This document shows, one piece after another, positions 19,236 through 32,124 of a stretch of DNA of 64,000 nucleotides. Origin of the DNA: Hemicordylus capensis (lineage: Eukaryota; Chordata; Lepidosauria; Squamata; Cordylidae); contig NC_069662.1 of assembly GCF_027244095.1 (NCBI RefSeq), positions 84,788,294 through 84,852,293 of the forward strand, read 5' to 3'. Below the pieces are notes generated by a model, which worked only from the letters and a program-made list of their open reading frames with translations, made no database searches and had not been told where the DNA came from. The translations under genes and the position numbers were made by a program. Position 1 is the first letter of the stretch. Every line of letters begins with the position of its first letter.

Positions 19236-20740
19236 CTGCAGGACCCTGTCAACTGAGAGAAATGTGAGGTAATTCTGTGAGGGAGTCTCTCTCTGCCTGA
19301 CAGAGAAGAGAGGCGAGGGATGTAGGGGGAAGAAAAGGATGCTGCAACAATGGGCAGGCTTTCTCAGAAATAATCCCACACAATGCTTTCCCCCCATACT
19401 GCTATAACTACCCACCTGCTTTTCCCAATATGTCTCCCCTCCCCCACTTCCCTGAGAGTTCACATTCTATTACTAACTGCTTCAGAATTACCTCACACCT
19501 TCCTTTTCACCATGTTTCTCATAACTTAATGCAATTCTGCCTGTATATTCTTGTACTTTTACTGCTTTGGGAACTTTTATTGAAGAGTGGTATATAAATC
19601 TTCACTGTTTTCATATTCGTACTGTCTGTGGTCGCCAGGAGTCAACACTAACTCGACAGCACAATCTTTCCTTTACTGTATTGTGAGAAGTCTCGCACTA
19701 GTACTTCCACAAGTATTCACAGGACGGTAATAATACTTTTTCTCCTTCCATACATGATTATTTGGTTCCAAGCCATTGTTGTGGGCTCCAGGTTGAATTT
19801 CTTAATGTTTGGATTTGGATTTGGACTGGAAGGAATTCAAAGCCTGATATGCAATCTTTGGAAAGTGCAGTTTACACAATCTCCAATAGAGATAACTAGA
19901 CCTTGTTGTACTTAATTGTCAAAAGGAGTGTAATTGTATGCCTTGAGACCATACATATTTATAAGTGTTAGCTTGTTCATTCAGCCATGCAGCACATAGT
20001 TGTTAAATATACACAGAAAGCACAGCATGCACAGTGAATCATCATCAGATAACCAGACCAAGTTAATCTGGTTTGTCTCATGACCTTTAATTTTAATCAG
20101 CTCAGCACACTAATGGAATCACAACCAAAAATCACCCTACCAAGTCAAGATAATATGCTGGCATTATTAAAAGGCAGGAGAGAAGGAAATGTAGCTAAAA
20201 CCTTAGTATACAACCAGGTATTTGGGAGCAGGCCTTCCCTGACATTGCTGGCATGCAAGATTACCGCAGAGAAAGTGCTGGGCAGATCCAAAATTAGGGA
20301 GGAACCATGGCAGGTACTGGGAACAAGCATACCAGCTAACAGGCTGGAAGTTAGCCCAGACTGGGGCAGGCAAGACCTCATGAGAATATGTGTTCCGCTC
20401 TCCGCTAGTGCATAGGTGTGGGATTGCCAGCAATGCCAGTGCTTATTTCAGTATCAACTCAGGGAGGGTGAGGAGGAAGGTAGTAACTGTAAAACGGACA
20501 TCTTGGCCTTCTGGAGGCTTTATACACAGGACTTCTACCCCGAATCTCCTTCAGAAGTGAGTGTGTGTGTTCACACACCAGCTAAACTTACCCAGAAGTC
20601 CCTTCAAGATTCTTGGACCCACTCCACACACAAGTGAATTCTAGCTTATCTTGAGCTATTTCCGGGTTTTAAAAATGCTGGTTTTAAGCTACTTTTTCTG
20701 AAAACACTGGAGTAAATAGGGAGAGGCACTGACTCATTAG
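19236..20740. other. No gene; LINE tail and an unknown repeat
   Basis: A LINE-like 3' tail AAGAGTGGTATATAAATC is at 19520-19605. Block 20289-20449 is repeated at 22294-22461. Confidence 0.55.
20289..20449 (+). repeat. 160-bp block also found at 22294-22461
   Basis: GGGAGGAACCATGGCAGGTA, then CAGACTGGGGCAGGCAAG and GTGTGGGATTGCCAG. About 93% identical by eye to the other copy, same orientation, 2 kb apart. Family not recognised. Confidence 0.88.
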
Positions 20741-21147
20741 CAGGGGCATAGCAAGGTTGGAGTGGTCCCAGAGACAAGATTTTAAAATGGGACCCCGCTG
20801 ATGCTCAGCTCGTGAAGTAAAGAAATCTTAAATGAGATTGAATAGTGGTAACAAAAAGCATATATCTCCTATGTGCCACAATAGAACATCATCCTAAATT
20901 ATTTTTAAAAGGTTTTGTAAATTGTGGATGATGCAAGTCATGTAATGGCACTAGAGAAAGACCTGCTGTTCTGGTAGCTCCAGGTCTTAACACTCACATC
21001 AATTTCGGAGGATGAATACAACTGAAGGAAGCCCGGGCGGGTGCGTGGCTGGGGGAGTCAATCATGTGACTTTCCTCTGGGGGCCCCCCCAAGGCAGTGG
21101 GCCCCCAGACAACTGTCTCCCCTTGCCCTATTATAGTTACGCCCCTG
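20741..21147. mobile_element. hAT-like non-autonomous element, 407 bp
   Basis: Ends CAGGGGCATAGC and TAGTTACGCCCCTG are imperfect inverted repeats. Exact 8-bp flanks CTCATTAG at 20733-20740 and 21148-21155 fix the borders and fit the hAT superfamily. No transposase is encoded. Confidence 0.92.
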
Positions 21148-21155
21148 CTCATTAG

Positions 21156-22194
21156 CATGATAAGGATACTCTCTTTCCAAATGCAGATGTAGCTCTTCAG
21201 TACTCTCTTCCCTCCCCCACCTCCCACCATTGGCTAAAAGGAAAACACAAAGGAAAACATCTGAACTTGCATCAAAAGCCAACCCAAGAGCAGAGAGGAG
21301 GAGCTGCTTTCCTCAATGTACTTTCCTCAAGTGTACTTCAAAGTGGCTTCGCTCAACATTTACCCCACAGCATGAAGCCATGTGTGAATAACAGAGAAAG
21401 TGAGCCTTGGATAGAGCCAAAAGGGGAGTAGAGAAGGAAAAGTATGGTGAAACAAACCCCTTCCTCTCTCGAGTACTGTGGCCTCTGAGGGCAGAGGGAG
21501 GGAGGAAAAGGGTCAAAATAGGAGTCAGGCGACCTGAGCCAGGGCCAGAACCAGATGTCAGGAAGCTAGTTGTGTCGTACTTTAAGCAAAATGCAGCTCC
21601 CTGCCCCAAGGAGTTTACAGTCTAAATTTATTTATGTATTTGTTTGTCTGTCTGTTTATTGCATTTATATACCGCCTAACATCGAAAACTCTAGTCAGTG
21701 AAGATGGGAGTGGGGAAACTTAGATGGGATTGGGGATCAAATAGAAGATGGCTTAGCCAGTAAACACATAGGTTCAAACTAGATGTGACTGTAAATACAT
21801 CATTTGGCTTTGCATGTATATATGTTTGTTTTTGTACATAGCAACTGTGAGTGCAATGAGGTTCAGGACTATGATGTGAGGAGAGGGGAAATGATTCCTT
21901 GGCCTCTGCCATGCTCCTGATCTTAACTGAAGACCTCTATGTCTGCTATTTGCCCTCTGGGTCATCTAGGAACAGGGCTGCCAACTTTCAGCCTGGAGAT
22001 GTATTCTTTACCTTTAAATCCACTGGTGAAATTGGATATTATTATCCTTTAGAATATTTTAAAAAGTTATTCTACAGCAATTTCCATAGGGGGAAAAAAT
22101 AGGTTAGAAAAAGAAAGAAAATATAGTTCCCTGTTCCAAAGGGATTCACAATGTAAAAAGAAATACAAGTTGTTCTAGTAAGAACTAATCTGCC
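21156..22194. other. No gene seen
   Basis: Contains an inverted LINE 3' tail (TTATATACCGCCTAACATCG) at 21625-21700; otherwise nothing recognised. Confidence 0.55.
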
Positions 22195-22870
22195 TACATT
22201 CCTTTCAATATCCCTACAACTGTAGCAACTTTGGTTCAAATCGGTTAATCGGTCCACAGGTTAGCCCACTTGCACCTCAAGTGGCCAGTTGCACCAAAAT
22301 TTGGGAGGAACCATGGCAGGTACCGGGAACAAGCATACCAGCTAACCGGCTGGAAGTTAGCCCAGACTGGGGCAGGCAAGACCTCATGAGAATATGAGTT
22401 CTCCTCTCCATTCGCTAGTGCATATGTGTGGGATTGCCAGTAATACCAGTGCTTATTTCATGTCTGCCATCTTGAATCAGGGTGGATGACATCATCACAG
22501 ACTATCCCATTGAGGTATCCCTGTGTCCCTACAGCTGTAGTAAATTTGGTTCAAATCGGTTAGGTGGTTCACAAGTTAGCACCCCTGTGCCTCAAGTGTT
22601 CACACAAATGCCAGCTTGGATTTGGGTAGATGACAACATCAGAAACCATGCCATTAGGGCATCCCTATGTGTCCCTACAGCTGTAGCAAATTTGGTTCAA
22701 ATCGGTTAGGAGATTTGCAAGTTAGCCCACTTGCACCTCAAAAGTATACACATCCACCATCTTGAATTGGGGTGGATGACGTCATCACAAACTATGCTGT
22801 TGAGGTGTCTGTATCTGTCCCTAAAACTGTATCTGATTTGGTTCCTATTGGTCCAGGCACTGCAAAGTTG
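22195..22870 (+). repeat. Tandem array, ~140-150 bp units, interrupted
   Basis: Units contain CCATCTTGAAT, GGTGGATGAC, TCCCTACAGCTGTAGCAAA and TTGGTTCAAATCGGTTAG. About three full units and one partial leading unit are present, with the block 22294-22461 set into the first. Confidence 0.8.
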
Positions 22871-25410
22871 ATAGGGAGGGAGGAATGATCACACGGATGG
22901 ACACATGCGTGGAAGGCCAGGTGATCTCATAAGCCTACTGGAAAGTAGGCTAACAAGGGAGGAGATACCACCTAAAGCTATGTGGAAGAATGCTGTGATG
23001 GGATGAACAGGATGGTTGCTGTTCCCCTGCTGAATAAAAAAGGAAAGCAATTTTTAAAGGTGCCCCTTTGCCCAGTTATCAACCGCAGCTTCTTCCCTTC
23101 TGTTTTTGTCTTTGCATCTCTCAAACCTACAGGAAACTTCGCAGGGACTGGACCTGTCAGCCCAATATCAAGGTGACAGCAGCATCAGGCCTGAGCCCTG
23201 GACTTTCTTTTGCATACCAGGGCTCCTGCCTTGGTCAGGCAAAATAATAATAATAAAAAGGAATAACTTTGCATCACCCTCAATCCTATGTATGCAGTTT
23301 ACATAATGAAAATTTAAAAACCAATCACAATATGCAATCATATAAAACAAAATAAAAGAGTCCTGCTGAAAAACAAAAATAGGAAGAAGTGAACAGCGGA
23401 TAAGCTCATGTTCTCATTAGATGAGCAGATACCTGTGGAAAATAGCAGGGAAGAAAGATCTGATCTCAAACTATTTAGAGCTTTATAAAGATAAAACCAG
23501 CACCTTCCATTACACCTGGAAACAAACTAATAAGCAGTGCACCTGAAGAATTAATATGTTCTGAGGGTCTTGTAAAGTCAAGACCCTTGCGACTGCATCC
23601 TGGACCAGCTGAAGTTTCCAAAGTGTCACCCCAATAATGACATGGCATTAGTTTGACCCATGGGTAGATGAAGCTTCAGCAACAGCTCTATGGTTGAACA
23701 CCACCACAAGGACCTGAGACCTCCCTTGCAGCTGGGTCTGCACTGAGCAGTGGACTTCACTTGGGCTGCTGAGAAGCCCAGCTTCATCCCACAGTGTTGC
23801 CTCCTCCCACTTCCAACAACAGTAGCCTCCAAGTCAGGCCACATCAGAAGGTTATAAAAAGGGTGTCAGATGCCAACCCAACTTTCTGGTTTCAGAACAA
23901 AATTAGGTGAGGGAGGAGGCTCTTTTTTTCTCCCTCTCTTGCTTTAAGTTCAGTGTTTTGTTTCGTTCTTTTATTCTTGGCTAGGTGGCTTGCAGCTCAA
24001 TCCTGTACATGTTTACTCAGAGCTGCCACAGGGTTGCATAGGTTTTATTCCCAGATAGGGAATAAAAATCAGAGGACAGCAGATTTAGTTGTTTGTTTTT
24101 TAACAAATAGGATTTTGTGTTTCTTGCTTCAGAATACTCTGAGGGAGGGAGTCATATTCTTTCTGTTTTCTAAAATGGTGTGCTTGTGTGTTTTATTTCT
24201 CATGGCTTGGGTTTGTGAAGTGTGTGTTTTCTTCTTGTAGTTTCAGAATTGGGGGTTGTTTTCTTAAAACAAATAGGTGGATTTGATCTTAAATCTTGTT
24301 GTGTGTGTTTGAGGAAATGTGCTTCTTAGGAGGCCCTTATGATGGCCATGAGAGTTCTCAATCTGAGAGTGCCTTTATGCCAGCACTGTTGTAGTAGAAT
24401 CCTATTTGTAAACCAAATAGCATTAAGTGTAGAGCTATCCAGGGTGCTGAAAAAACTGAGGTGCTCTTACTGGATTTTCAGGATCATCTTAATCATTCAA
24501 GCAGAGAGGGTGGGGGGAAATGTTTTGAGGGAAAGTCTGTCATTACTGAGGTGGGTAGGTTCAGAAATACATTTGCAAATGTTGACCATAAATTTAATGT
24601 TGACCAACAGGGAAAACCAGTAGTGTTCTTCACCACAGGAGTAATACGTTTTCAAACAGCTGCTGGTAGCACAAGGAGACAGAAGGTGCCTCTTTCAAAA
24701 TGGCATCAGGGTGCATTTTATGCCAGAACACAATGTTAGTGTCATAGGTTGAAGGAGACACATACAGATGCCACACATACTGTAGACTGTCTGCTCCTGT
24801 AAAAACTCCACACTGGGCAGTATTAAGTGCACAATGGACACATTTACTTTGCCTCTATAAAGTAAGAAGTAAGAAAGCTGAGTGTCCCAAATTACAAGAA
24901 AGTAGAAACAATTAATATTGAAGCTAAAATGTGTAAATCACTGTCCATTATGAGCATGTGCTTTTGAACTAAAAATAATTTTACTTACCTATTACAGAAA
25001 ATATGAGCTATTACTTTGATCTTTATTATTATAAATTATAATAATAATTATAAATTCATTGTAGACTTTTACCAGGGCTAAATGAGCCAATGCAGTAATA
25101 AATGAGTGACTTCTTATAATAATGTATCACTCAGATATTTGGAAATTATCAGTACATTGCAAGACTTTTTCTGTCTATCGCACTTCTCACAGTTCCATGA
25201 CTCATATATTCACTTTCTGCTGCTGCTTAGAATATGCAGAGTAGCTTTCTCTTAGTAGTACAGTAGCACAAGGTGTACTACTATTTTTGAAAAATGATTT
25301 TCTCTGCACCCTAAATCTCATAATCCAATATTAGTCTTCTCAATCTATGTAAGGATTTTTCATCTCTGATTATCTCCTTTATTGGAGGGATAATAGAGAG
25401 CAATTTTTGC
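22871..25410. other. No gene; one old LINE remnant
   Basis: 23280-23650 resembles a decayed minus-strand L2-type ORF2 end (GCTGAAGTTTCCAAAGTG and ACCAGCACCTTCCATTACA). The rest is AT-rich with no exon signal. Confidence 0.5.
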
Positions 25411-25605
25411 ATTTGAAATGTACATTGCCTGAGTTAATTTGCTAGCAAGAGTTCAGGTAATCAAACAAAAGGATCACAGGACTGAAACAGACTCAAAGAC
25501 CATAGTACAATCCCCTTCCCATACACACCTCTATTAATAAAGCAATCCAGAATTTGAGTGTGCCACATCATGATTATAATACACAATGAGCAGGCAACAG
25601 AATGG
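25411..25605 (+). repeat. Left arm of a 195-bp inverted repeat
   Basis: About 95% identical by eye to the reverse complement of 26341-26538. Shared blocks include AGTTCAGGTAATCAAACAAA and CACCTCTATTAATAAAGCAA. Possible flanking TTGCAT on both sides. Confidence 0.93.
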
Positions 25606-25984
25606 ACCAGGTAACTTGCATCACAGATGTGTGCTCAGCTTGAGGCCTGGATTACTAAAACAGTCCAGATTATTCAAGCAAACCTTTCTAATGGTTGATT
25701 CACATAGCTGGTGTACCAAGACATCATCTGTCTTGCAGTCGGATCTGATGGAATGGGTGGGTGGGGAAGCCAATTTGTTGGTCATGTAAATTATCCCTGA
25801 TCTGCCCAACTTTTCTAGTCAAATATTTATGTCATTACTGAAGTCAGCAAACACTGCTGAATATTTGTAGGACTTGCAGCTGCTGAGAAGAGAAAGATAC
25901 TTCTAATGGTTTTATGATAAGTCAAGACAAGCAATTTTATTTCTACAAGATTTAAAGGGCTATATTACTTTATCTGAAGATAGA

Positions 25985-26643
25985 GGGGCTATTCACACAT
26001 GTGTGCAAAACCAGGCTAAGGGAGCCCAGCCCAGTTTTGCACGCGCAAAATTTGATCCCAGCAGCTACACAGCGGCAAACCGGCCTAGGTAGCCTCCCTT
26101 TAGAATGAGGTTAAGGGAGTGAGTGTTCCCTTAACCTCATTTTTTAATCATGTCAGCCGCAGCTGCTTGCAGCCACAGTTAGCACATTGGGGGGGGGAGG
26201 ATCCCAATAATGTACGGTGCACTTGTGTGGTGCATTATGGAGCTCCAGGGGGCGGGGGCAGGGCTGCCTGGCACCCCAATCCCCGGAGCTGCAGGGGAAG
26301 CCACTGCTCATCTGGGTGGCCGATCCGCCAAAGTCAGCCTTGTCCACTCTGTTGCCTGCTCATAGTATATTATAATCATGATGCAGCACACTCAAATTTT
26401 GGATTGCTTTATTAATAGAGGTGTGTATGGGAGGGGGATTGTACTGTGGTCTTTGAGTCTGTTTCAGTCCTGTGATCCTTTTGTTTGATTACCTGAACTC
26501 TTGCTAGCAGATTAACTCAGAAAATGTACATTTCAAATCCGCCAATGTAGATCGCCTGCTGGGAAGGTAAGTTAAACCCATCTTCTCCGCAGACCGCCCC
26601 GGAGCTCTTCGCACTGATTGTGAGAAGAACTCCATAGACTTAT
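25985..26643. mobile_element. GGCTATTCACA-family MITE carrying an insertion
   Basis: Left end GGGGCTATTCACACATG, right end (reverse) GGAGTTCTTCTCACAATC. Flanked by ATAGA at 25980-25984 and 26644-26648. Related copies are at 53072-53550 and 61815-62290. An inverted copy of 25411-25605 lies within it between two ATCCGCCAA direct repeats. Confidence 0.75.
26330..26538 (-). repeat. Right arm of the inverted repeat, inside the MITE
   Basis: Reverse complement of the 25411-25605 segment, bounded by ATCCGCCAA at about 26322-26331 and 26535-26543, as if inserted with a 9-bp duplication or a microhomology switch. Confidence 0.9.
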
Positions 26644-26648
26644 TCAAG

Positions 26649-29600
26649 GAGGATGATTCAAACAACCAGTTAATGCTTTACCTGCTTAGTGGTAATCTCA
26701 CGTGTAAGCTTTCTTCTAATTCACAATTACTACCCACATGGGATAAAAAGAGGGTGTGGTGTGATCCGTAAGATGATCAGAGATGCAAACAGTTCATCAC
26801 CAGTTCATGAACTGGTCTATTAACAGCTGTTTGCCATGACAGATAAATGTCTCTATTTTCAGAGGTAGTATACTATAGTTCCTGTGCAAGTAGACAGCAC
26901 TGCAGTGCCTGGAGAAAAGCCACAGGAAGAGGTTGTTGCCTTCGTGCTCTCTTTATGAGCTTTTCACAGGCACCTAGCTGGTTGCTGATGGGAAAGGAAT
27001 GTTAGATTAGGACTTGGTATCATCTAGCAAGGCTGTTCTTTTATTTCTTATATTCCTTACTCATCATATTCATGTTGGTTCTGTGAATCAGCCATTATCT
27101 CTGGAATGTTGTTTATGCATGTAGTGGCCGCAAAACACTGGTATTCACATTCCCTTTCTCAAATGCTGTAGCAGGAATTGTATGTAAATATACTCCCTTG
27201 AACACAGAAGGAAATCTGAATTTGAAATGAATGATGCAGTGTGTGCTATGTTGGGATGACTGTTCTTGAAAACTAGCTCAGAGCAGGTTAAAAGTACAAT
27301 TTGTGTGAGGAAATCAACCTGTTGTTGGAAATACAAAAACAAAGCAAGGTCTCAAGCTTCACACAGATCTACAAACACAAATAATAATAAAAAAATTGAA
27401 GGGGGAACGATTCCCTTTCAGGTTAGGCTAATGAGTACATATCAAAGACCCAAAGGCAATGGCAAAATTTTAATTGGAAGGTGTAGTCAAGCAATACCAT
27501 CCATTGGAACAGAACAGTTCAGATATGTGTAGAAACTCTAGGGCTTTGGACATCTTCACCTAGGACAGCAAAGACTTGTTTCTTCATCCCTTTCTGTCTT
27601 CCTCTGGACACACTCCAGGCAGTTAAGCACTTTTAGATCTCATGAATTTCAATGGCATTATTGTAACTCTCCCACTGAAATCAATAGGATTCATAAAGAT
27701 GAAGAAGAACCCTCTTGAATCAGACTGAGGATCCATCTAGTTTACTATTTTCAAGCCGGGGCAGTCTTGCAAACAGCCTTCAATGTGAGCCATTTGCCAA
27801 TGTGGTGACAGTACTTCACTTTTCTCAGTGCTAGGAGGGTCCTTTTAAGAGAAATGGAGTCCTCCATTAAGAGCTCTTTGGTGGAAGTGCTGGGAAGAGT
27901 ATCCTTCCCAGCACTCCATGTACACCTTGCAAGCTGGTCAGGAGGTCAAGAGGAGTCCGTTAAAAGAAGCCCCATCGACATTGAACAGTGTACCCTCCCC
28001 ATGTTGCCAGTAGGACTCTATGGAATATTCTATTTCAGCCAAAGCTTTGCACAGGCCCAATAAACTATTAGGAACCCTCAGTTAAGGTTAATGGGAACTG
28101 CCACTAGCTCCCAGTCCCTACAATGAAGAAGAACACTAATCTAGATCAACACTCTGTTTTAAACAGTGGCCATCCAGGAAGTCTACAAGTAGCACACCAA
28201 GGCAACACTGTATGTCCCTAGCACCTGAAATTCAGGGAGATGTTGACTCTACACATGAAGGCTCAATTTTGTGATCATTGCTAAACAGAGCTATCCTCCA
28301 TTAACTGCTTTAAACATTTGAAACAGCATTTTGAGTAATAGCCATCACTGCAGCTTGGGGCAATGAACACACATTGTGAGTTATGCATTGTCTGTTCTGA
28401 ATCTGCCACTGGTCAGTTTTATTGGGTTTTGAGAGAGAGAAAAGATCTATCCATTCTCTTCATGCCATTCATAATTTAATAAACCTCTTTGATTATGTCC
28501 CTCCAAACATGTTTTTTTTTCCTAAACAGAAGTCCACATTGTAGCCGTTGCTCATAAGGAAGTTATTTAATTCTGCCTGGATCACATGTAAGTCTACGTC
28601 TAAATCAATTCCCCTGATCCAGAGGGGCACAGATTCCATGCAGACACCTTAAGTTTTCCAGGAGATTCCTTCAATCTAGCTGTCCCCATAAAATCCCTGT
28701 GCCTTAACCTCTCATGTATGCTGCACTGGCTCATTGCTATTTGTCATGTGAGGCAAACAGCAACAAGCTGCCCCACCCGCTAGGCTGGAGCTGGGGCCAA
28801 CATCCCCCGTCCCCATGCTGTCCTTGCCCCCCCACATGTTCCTTGCTAACCCAGATTCTTTCCCCTCCCATGGGGTGCACTGCCATTATTTGCTGCTTGT
28901 GTGCAGAGAAGCAGTGGTTAGTGTACAGCTTTGCATGCTGTACTCTCTTCTTTGCTGCTGTACTAGTGCCATCCTCTCTCCCTCTCCCTCCCTCCCTCCC
29001 TCCCTCGTTGTCTTTCCCCTCCAATCACCAAACTTGACTACTTTGTCTCCAAAGAGTATACCATGGGCAACCATGCCTCTATTCTTCCACTTTCAGCTCT
29101 CTGAAAAAACAGTCTCTTCAGACATAATATCATTCTGAAGTGGATACATTATTTAAGTTGTTTTGTTGCATTGCTTTCAGAATGTCAACCAAATTGTAGT
29201 ATTTGTGCACAACATTATTGACTTGTTCTAGCCTGGTCATCTTGACATGATGCTCAAATGAAATTATAAAAAATCAAATCAAACCAACCTTCAGTTATTC
29301 TAAATCATCCATGGCAGCAATCAAATTGGGAAAACATTTCTGACAAGTTCCAGTTAAGCTCTTTATCTTTCCCGCAGCAGATGGCTGTGTTTCTACCTAG
29401 CAGGGGAGGGGAAAATCATTTGAAATCCCAAAATACATCTCTGAGCTTTGATTAAAAGTGAAAAGAATGAGACTGAAAAGGGCATCACCCATCCTCAAAG
29501 GCATCAAAAAGCCCTAATTTTTTTTTTTTTTAAGGAGGAGGAAAACAGTTTTCCAAGACTAAAATGCTCATTGTCTTGTGACCTTTTCTATCGCAAAAAA

Positions 29601-29820
29601 CCACAGATTTTAACTCTGAGTCCTATGTAAGGTGGCAGATGAGAGATACATTTGCCACAAGACTCAGGAGGGGTTGACATTAGGCAGAATGGCTAGCAGA
29701 GATCTATAGGAAAGAGAAATATGACAAAGAGCAGGGTTGTGTCTATGCCGAGATTCCACAAGAGCATTAAAAAAGCCAAAAAATGTGGTATTAAACACAG
29801 TTCAGCTTCCTGAAAATCTC
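26649..29820. other. No gene seen; old SINE and repeat pieces
   Basis: 27710-27760 and 28125-28300 are antisense fragments of dispersed repeats (GGATCCATCTAGTTTACTA; ACAGTGGCCATCCAGGAAG). A CCCT-rich run is at 28977-29005. No splice-flanked coding exon noticed. Confidence 0.5.
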
Positions 29821-29827
29821 AGCTTTC

Positions 29828-29864
29828 ATTTTTATTTTATTTTATTTTATTTTATTTTATTTTA
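29828..29864. repeat. (TTTTA)n microsatellite
   Basis: About seven pentamer units. Confidence 0.9.
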
Positions 29865-29897
29865 AGAGCCTCTGGATGGGGTGGTTTATAAATTAGT

Positions 29898-29941
<44 letters not shown>
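29865..29941 (+). repeat. LINE 3' tail ending in (AAT)n
   Basis: GAGCCTCTGGATGGGGTGG, then TTTATAAATTAGTTTAATAA, resembling L2-type ends with an AAT tail. Confidence 0.55.
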
Positions 29942-29943
<2 letters not shown>

Positions 29944-30270
29944 CAAAATACAAAGATCTACAAACTGAAATTGAAAGGCTGTGGCAGAAAAAGACCAAAA
30001 TAATCCCAGTGGTAATTGGCGCCCTGGGTGCAGTTCCAGAAGACCTCGAAGAGCACCTCAACACCATAGGGGCCACAGAAATCACCATCAGCCAATTACA
30101 AAAAGCAGCTTTACTGGGAACAGCCTATATTCTGCGACGATATCTATAACAATTGACAATAAAATTCTGGCATCCCAGGTCCTTGGGAAGGAATCGATGT
30201 TTAGATAAAACAAACCAGTCAATAACACCTGTCTGACTGTGTAAATAAATAAATAATAAATAAATAATTC
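29942..30270 (+). mobile_element. LINE ORF2 3' end, R4-like
   Basis: Encodes KYKDLQTEIERLWQKKTK, IIPVVIGALGAVPEDLEEHL and QLQKAALLGTAYILRRYL then stop, a C-terminal signature common to a group of non-LTR retrotransposons (R4/Dong-like by memory). It ends in a (TAAA)n tail. Clade assignment is tentative; LINE identity is firm. Confidence 0.75.
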
Positions 30271-30482
30271 TAGCCCTAATGGCTGAAAGGATATGCTTGA
30301 AATTTTAAGTATGTGGGCTAAATCTTTGAAGCTAAGAGCACTCACATCACTGATATACAGTCCCATAACATCTAGTGGAGGAACTGTTTATATTCAGGGA
30401 TATTCAATCAGACGAGTCTTCTTCCTTCAATCTAATGATGCACACAGGCTTACTACCTCAGTAATTCAAGCTAGCTGAAGCT

Positions 30483-31230
30483 TAGGGGTGTGCATGGAAC
30501 CGTCTGGCCAGGTTTGGTTCGAGGCCAGACTGGCCTCAAATGGAACCGGGCCAGTTCAGTCCAGCCCCCATCAAACCCCTCCCCGCCAGTCCAGTCCAGC
30601 AGGTCTGCGAACTTTTTTTTTTTTTAATTGAAATGAAAAGTAACTCTCTCTAGCCCCTTCGGGGGGCTTGCTGTAGCCGTGGGGGTGTGTGTGTCCACGA
30701 GGGTTCCCTCTCCCCCCCCCGGCCTCCCTCATCACCACCGCAGCCAGGTAAATGTAGTCTTTTGGGCCCTTTTGGGCCTCCGTAAAGGCGAGCAACTGAC
30801 ATTTTGGCTGCCGCCACATGCACAAATGCCCTCTGCAAGGCCTGGCATGGCCTACGGCCTCACAGAGGGCATTTGCGCATGTGTGGCGGCGGCCAAAATG
30901 GCCACTGCTTGCCTTTATGGAGGCCCCAAAGGGCCAAAAAGACTACATTTACCTGGCCACGGTGGTGATGAGGTAGGCCGGAGGGGGGAGAGGGAACCCT
31001 CGTTGACCTCCCCCCCCCGCAGCTACAGCAAGCTCCCTGAAGGGGCTACAGGTAGTTACTTTTCATTTCAATTTTTTTTTTTAAGTTCGCAGACCTGCCG
31101 GACCGGACCAGCGGTTCGGTTCTGGTCCAGACAGAACCGGGGGCAGAGGGGTTGGTTTGATCACAAACCCATGAACCCCCGGACCGAACCGCCAGACTGT
31201 GGACTGCCGGACCAGTTCTGCACATCCCTA
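30483..31230. mobile_element. 748-bp palindromic hAT-like MITE
   Basis: Ends TAGGGGTGTGCATGG and GTTCTGCACATCCCTA are inverted. The arms pair nearly end to end around a centre near 30855 (CAAAATGGCC and GGCCAAAATGG, ACTACATTTACCTGGCC). Flanks CTGAAGCT and CTAAAGCT match at seven of eight bases. Long open frames inside are artefacts. Confidence 0.9.
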
Positions 31231-31239
31231 CTAAAGCTG

Positions 31240-32114
31240 TTTTGTTTCCTCAGGTCAAAAATAATCTTGCCACTGTCTCCACCCTTCATATTTTTGTGTA
31301 GAAAACAGTTGCATTTACCCCTCAAGGGTGTGCCCAAAGGCACACCTAGCTTCCTCTGTTCTTTACAAGTGAATTGACCTAGGGAAAGGAATTGGAAAAC
31401 AAGGAGGAGACAGATACATCAAGAGATGGTGTATTCCAAACTGCATTTCTTCATGAAGGTTTTCCAAATTAGCCCTTGAATTCCTATTGCAATGAGTGCA
31501 ATAGCAGCAGCAGAATTTGTAAGACCTCAGCTGCTTTTCGTCAGACCCTGAGATCCTACATCCAGAGAGAAGGGGAAAGTGGCACCAGAGAGATTTGTTG
31601 CCTTCAGAATGTGGAGGATTGCCAGTTTGCCCAAGCAAGGTCTGGGACACTGCTGCAGAAGCAAAGATACATTGTTCCTTCTTTGGAAAGCCACTTAGTT
31701 CTGCATGAGTGCTAATTGTCATCAGCTCCCTTAGACTGGAGAACGCGATGGACATGTGGGATAATGAGGTTTCACATCAGTTGCCAAGCCACTAATGTAT
31801 GAACAGCAGCTGCAATCTGCCTTAGTCAGGATCAAGAACAGACCCCTCAAGTTGTCATTCTTTTCAAATTATTTCAATTAGCAACTGGAGTGACATTAAT
31901 CATCCCCCCACCTCTCTTCATAATACAACCATGATTATTTATCTAATCTAGGATAAAGTTTGCTGCCAGAATATTAGCTGGTTTAAAAACAAAACACTGG
32001 CACAGAATCCTCCCTGTTTTCATCTACCAATGAAAGATGAAACAAGATTTGAAACAGACAGTGGTAAATGTGGCATCCTCATCCAACCCACCCACCCACC
32101 CACTTTGTGGAGTA
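31240..32114. other. No gene seen
   Basis: No exon or complete repeat recognised; a CCCA run is at 32087-32102. Confidence 0.5.
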
Positions 32115-32124
32115 ATTTCATTTA

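Noticed and set aside
30679-31377. 232-codon plus-strand frame
   Set aside because: It lies inside the palindromic MITE at 30483-31230 and runs past its border.
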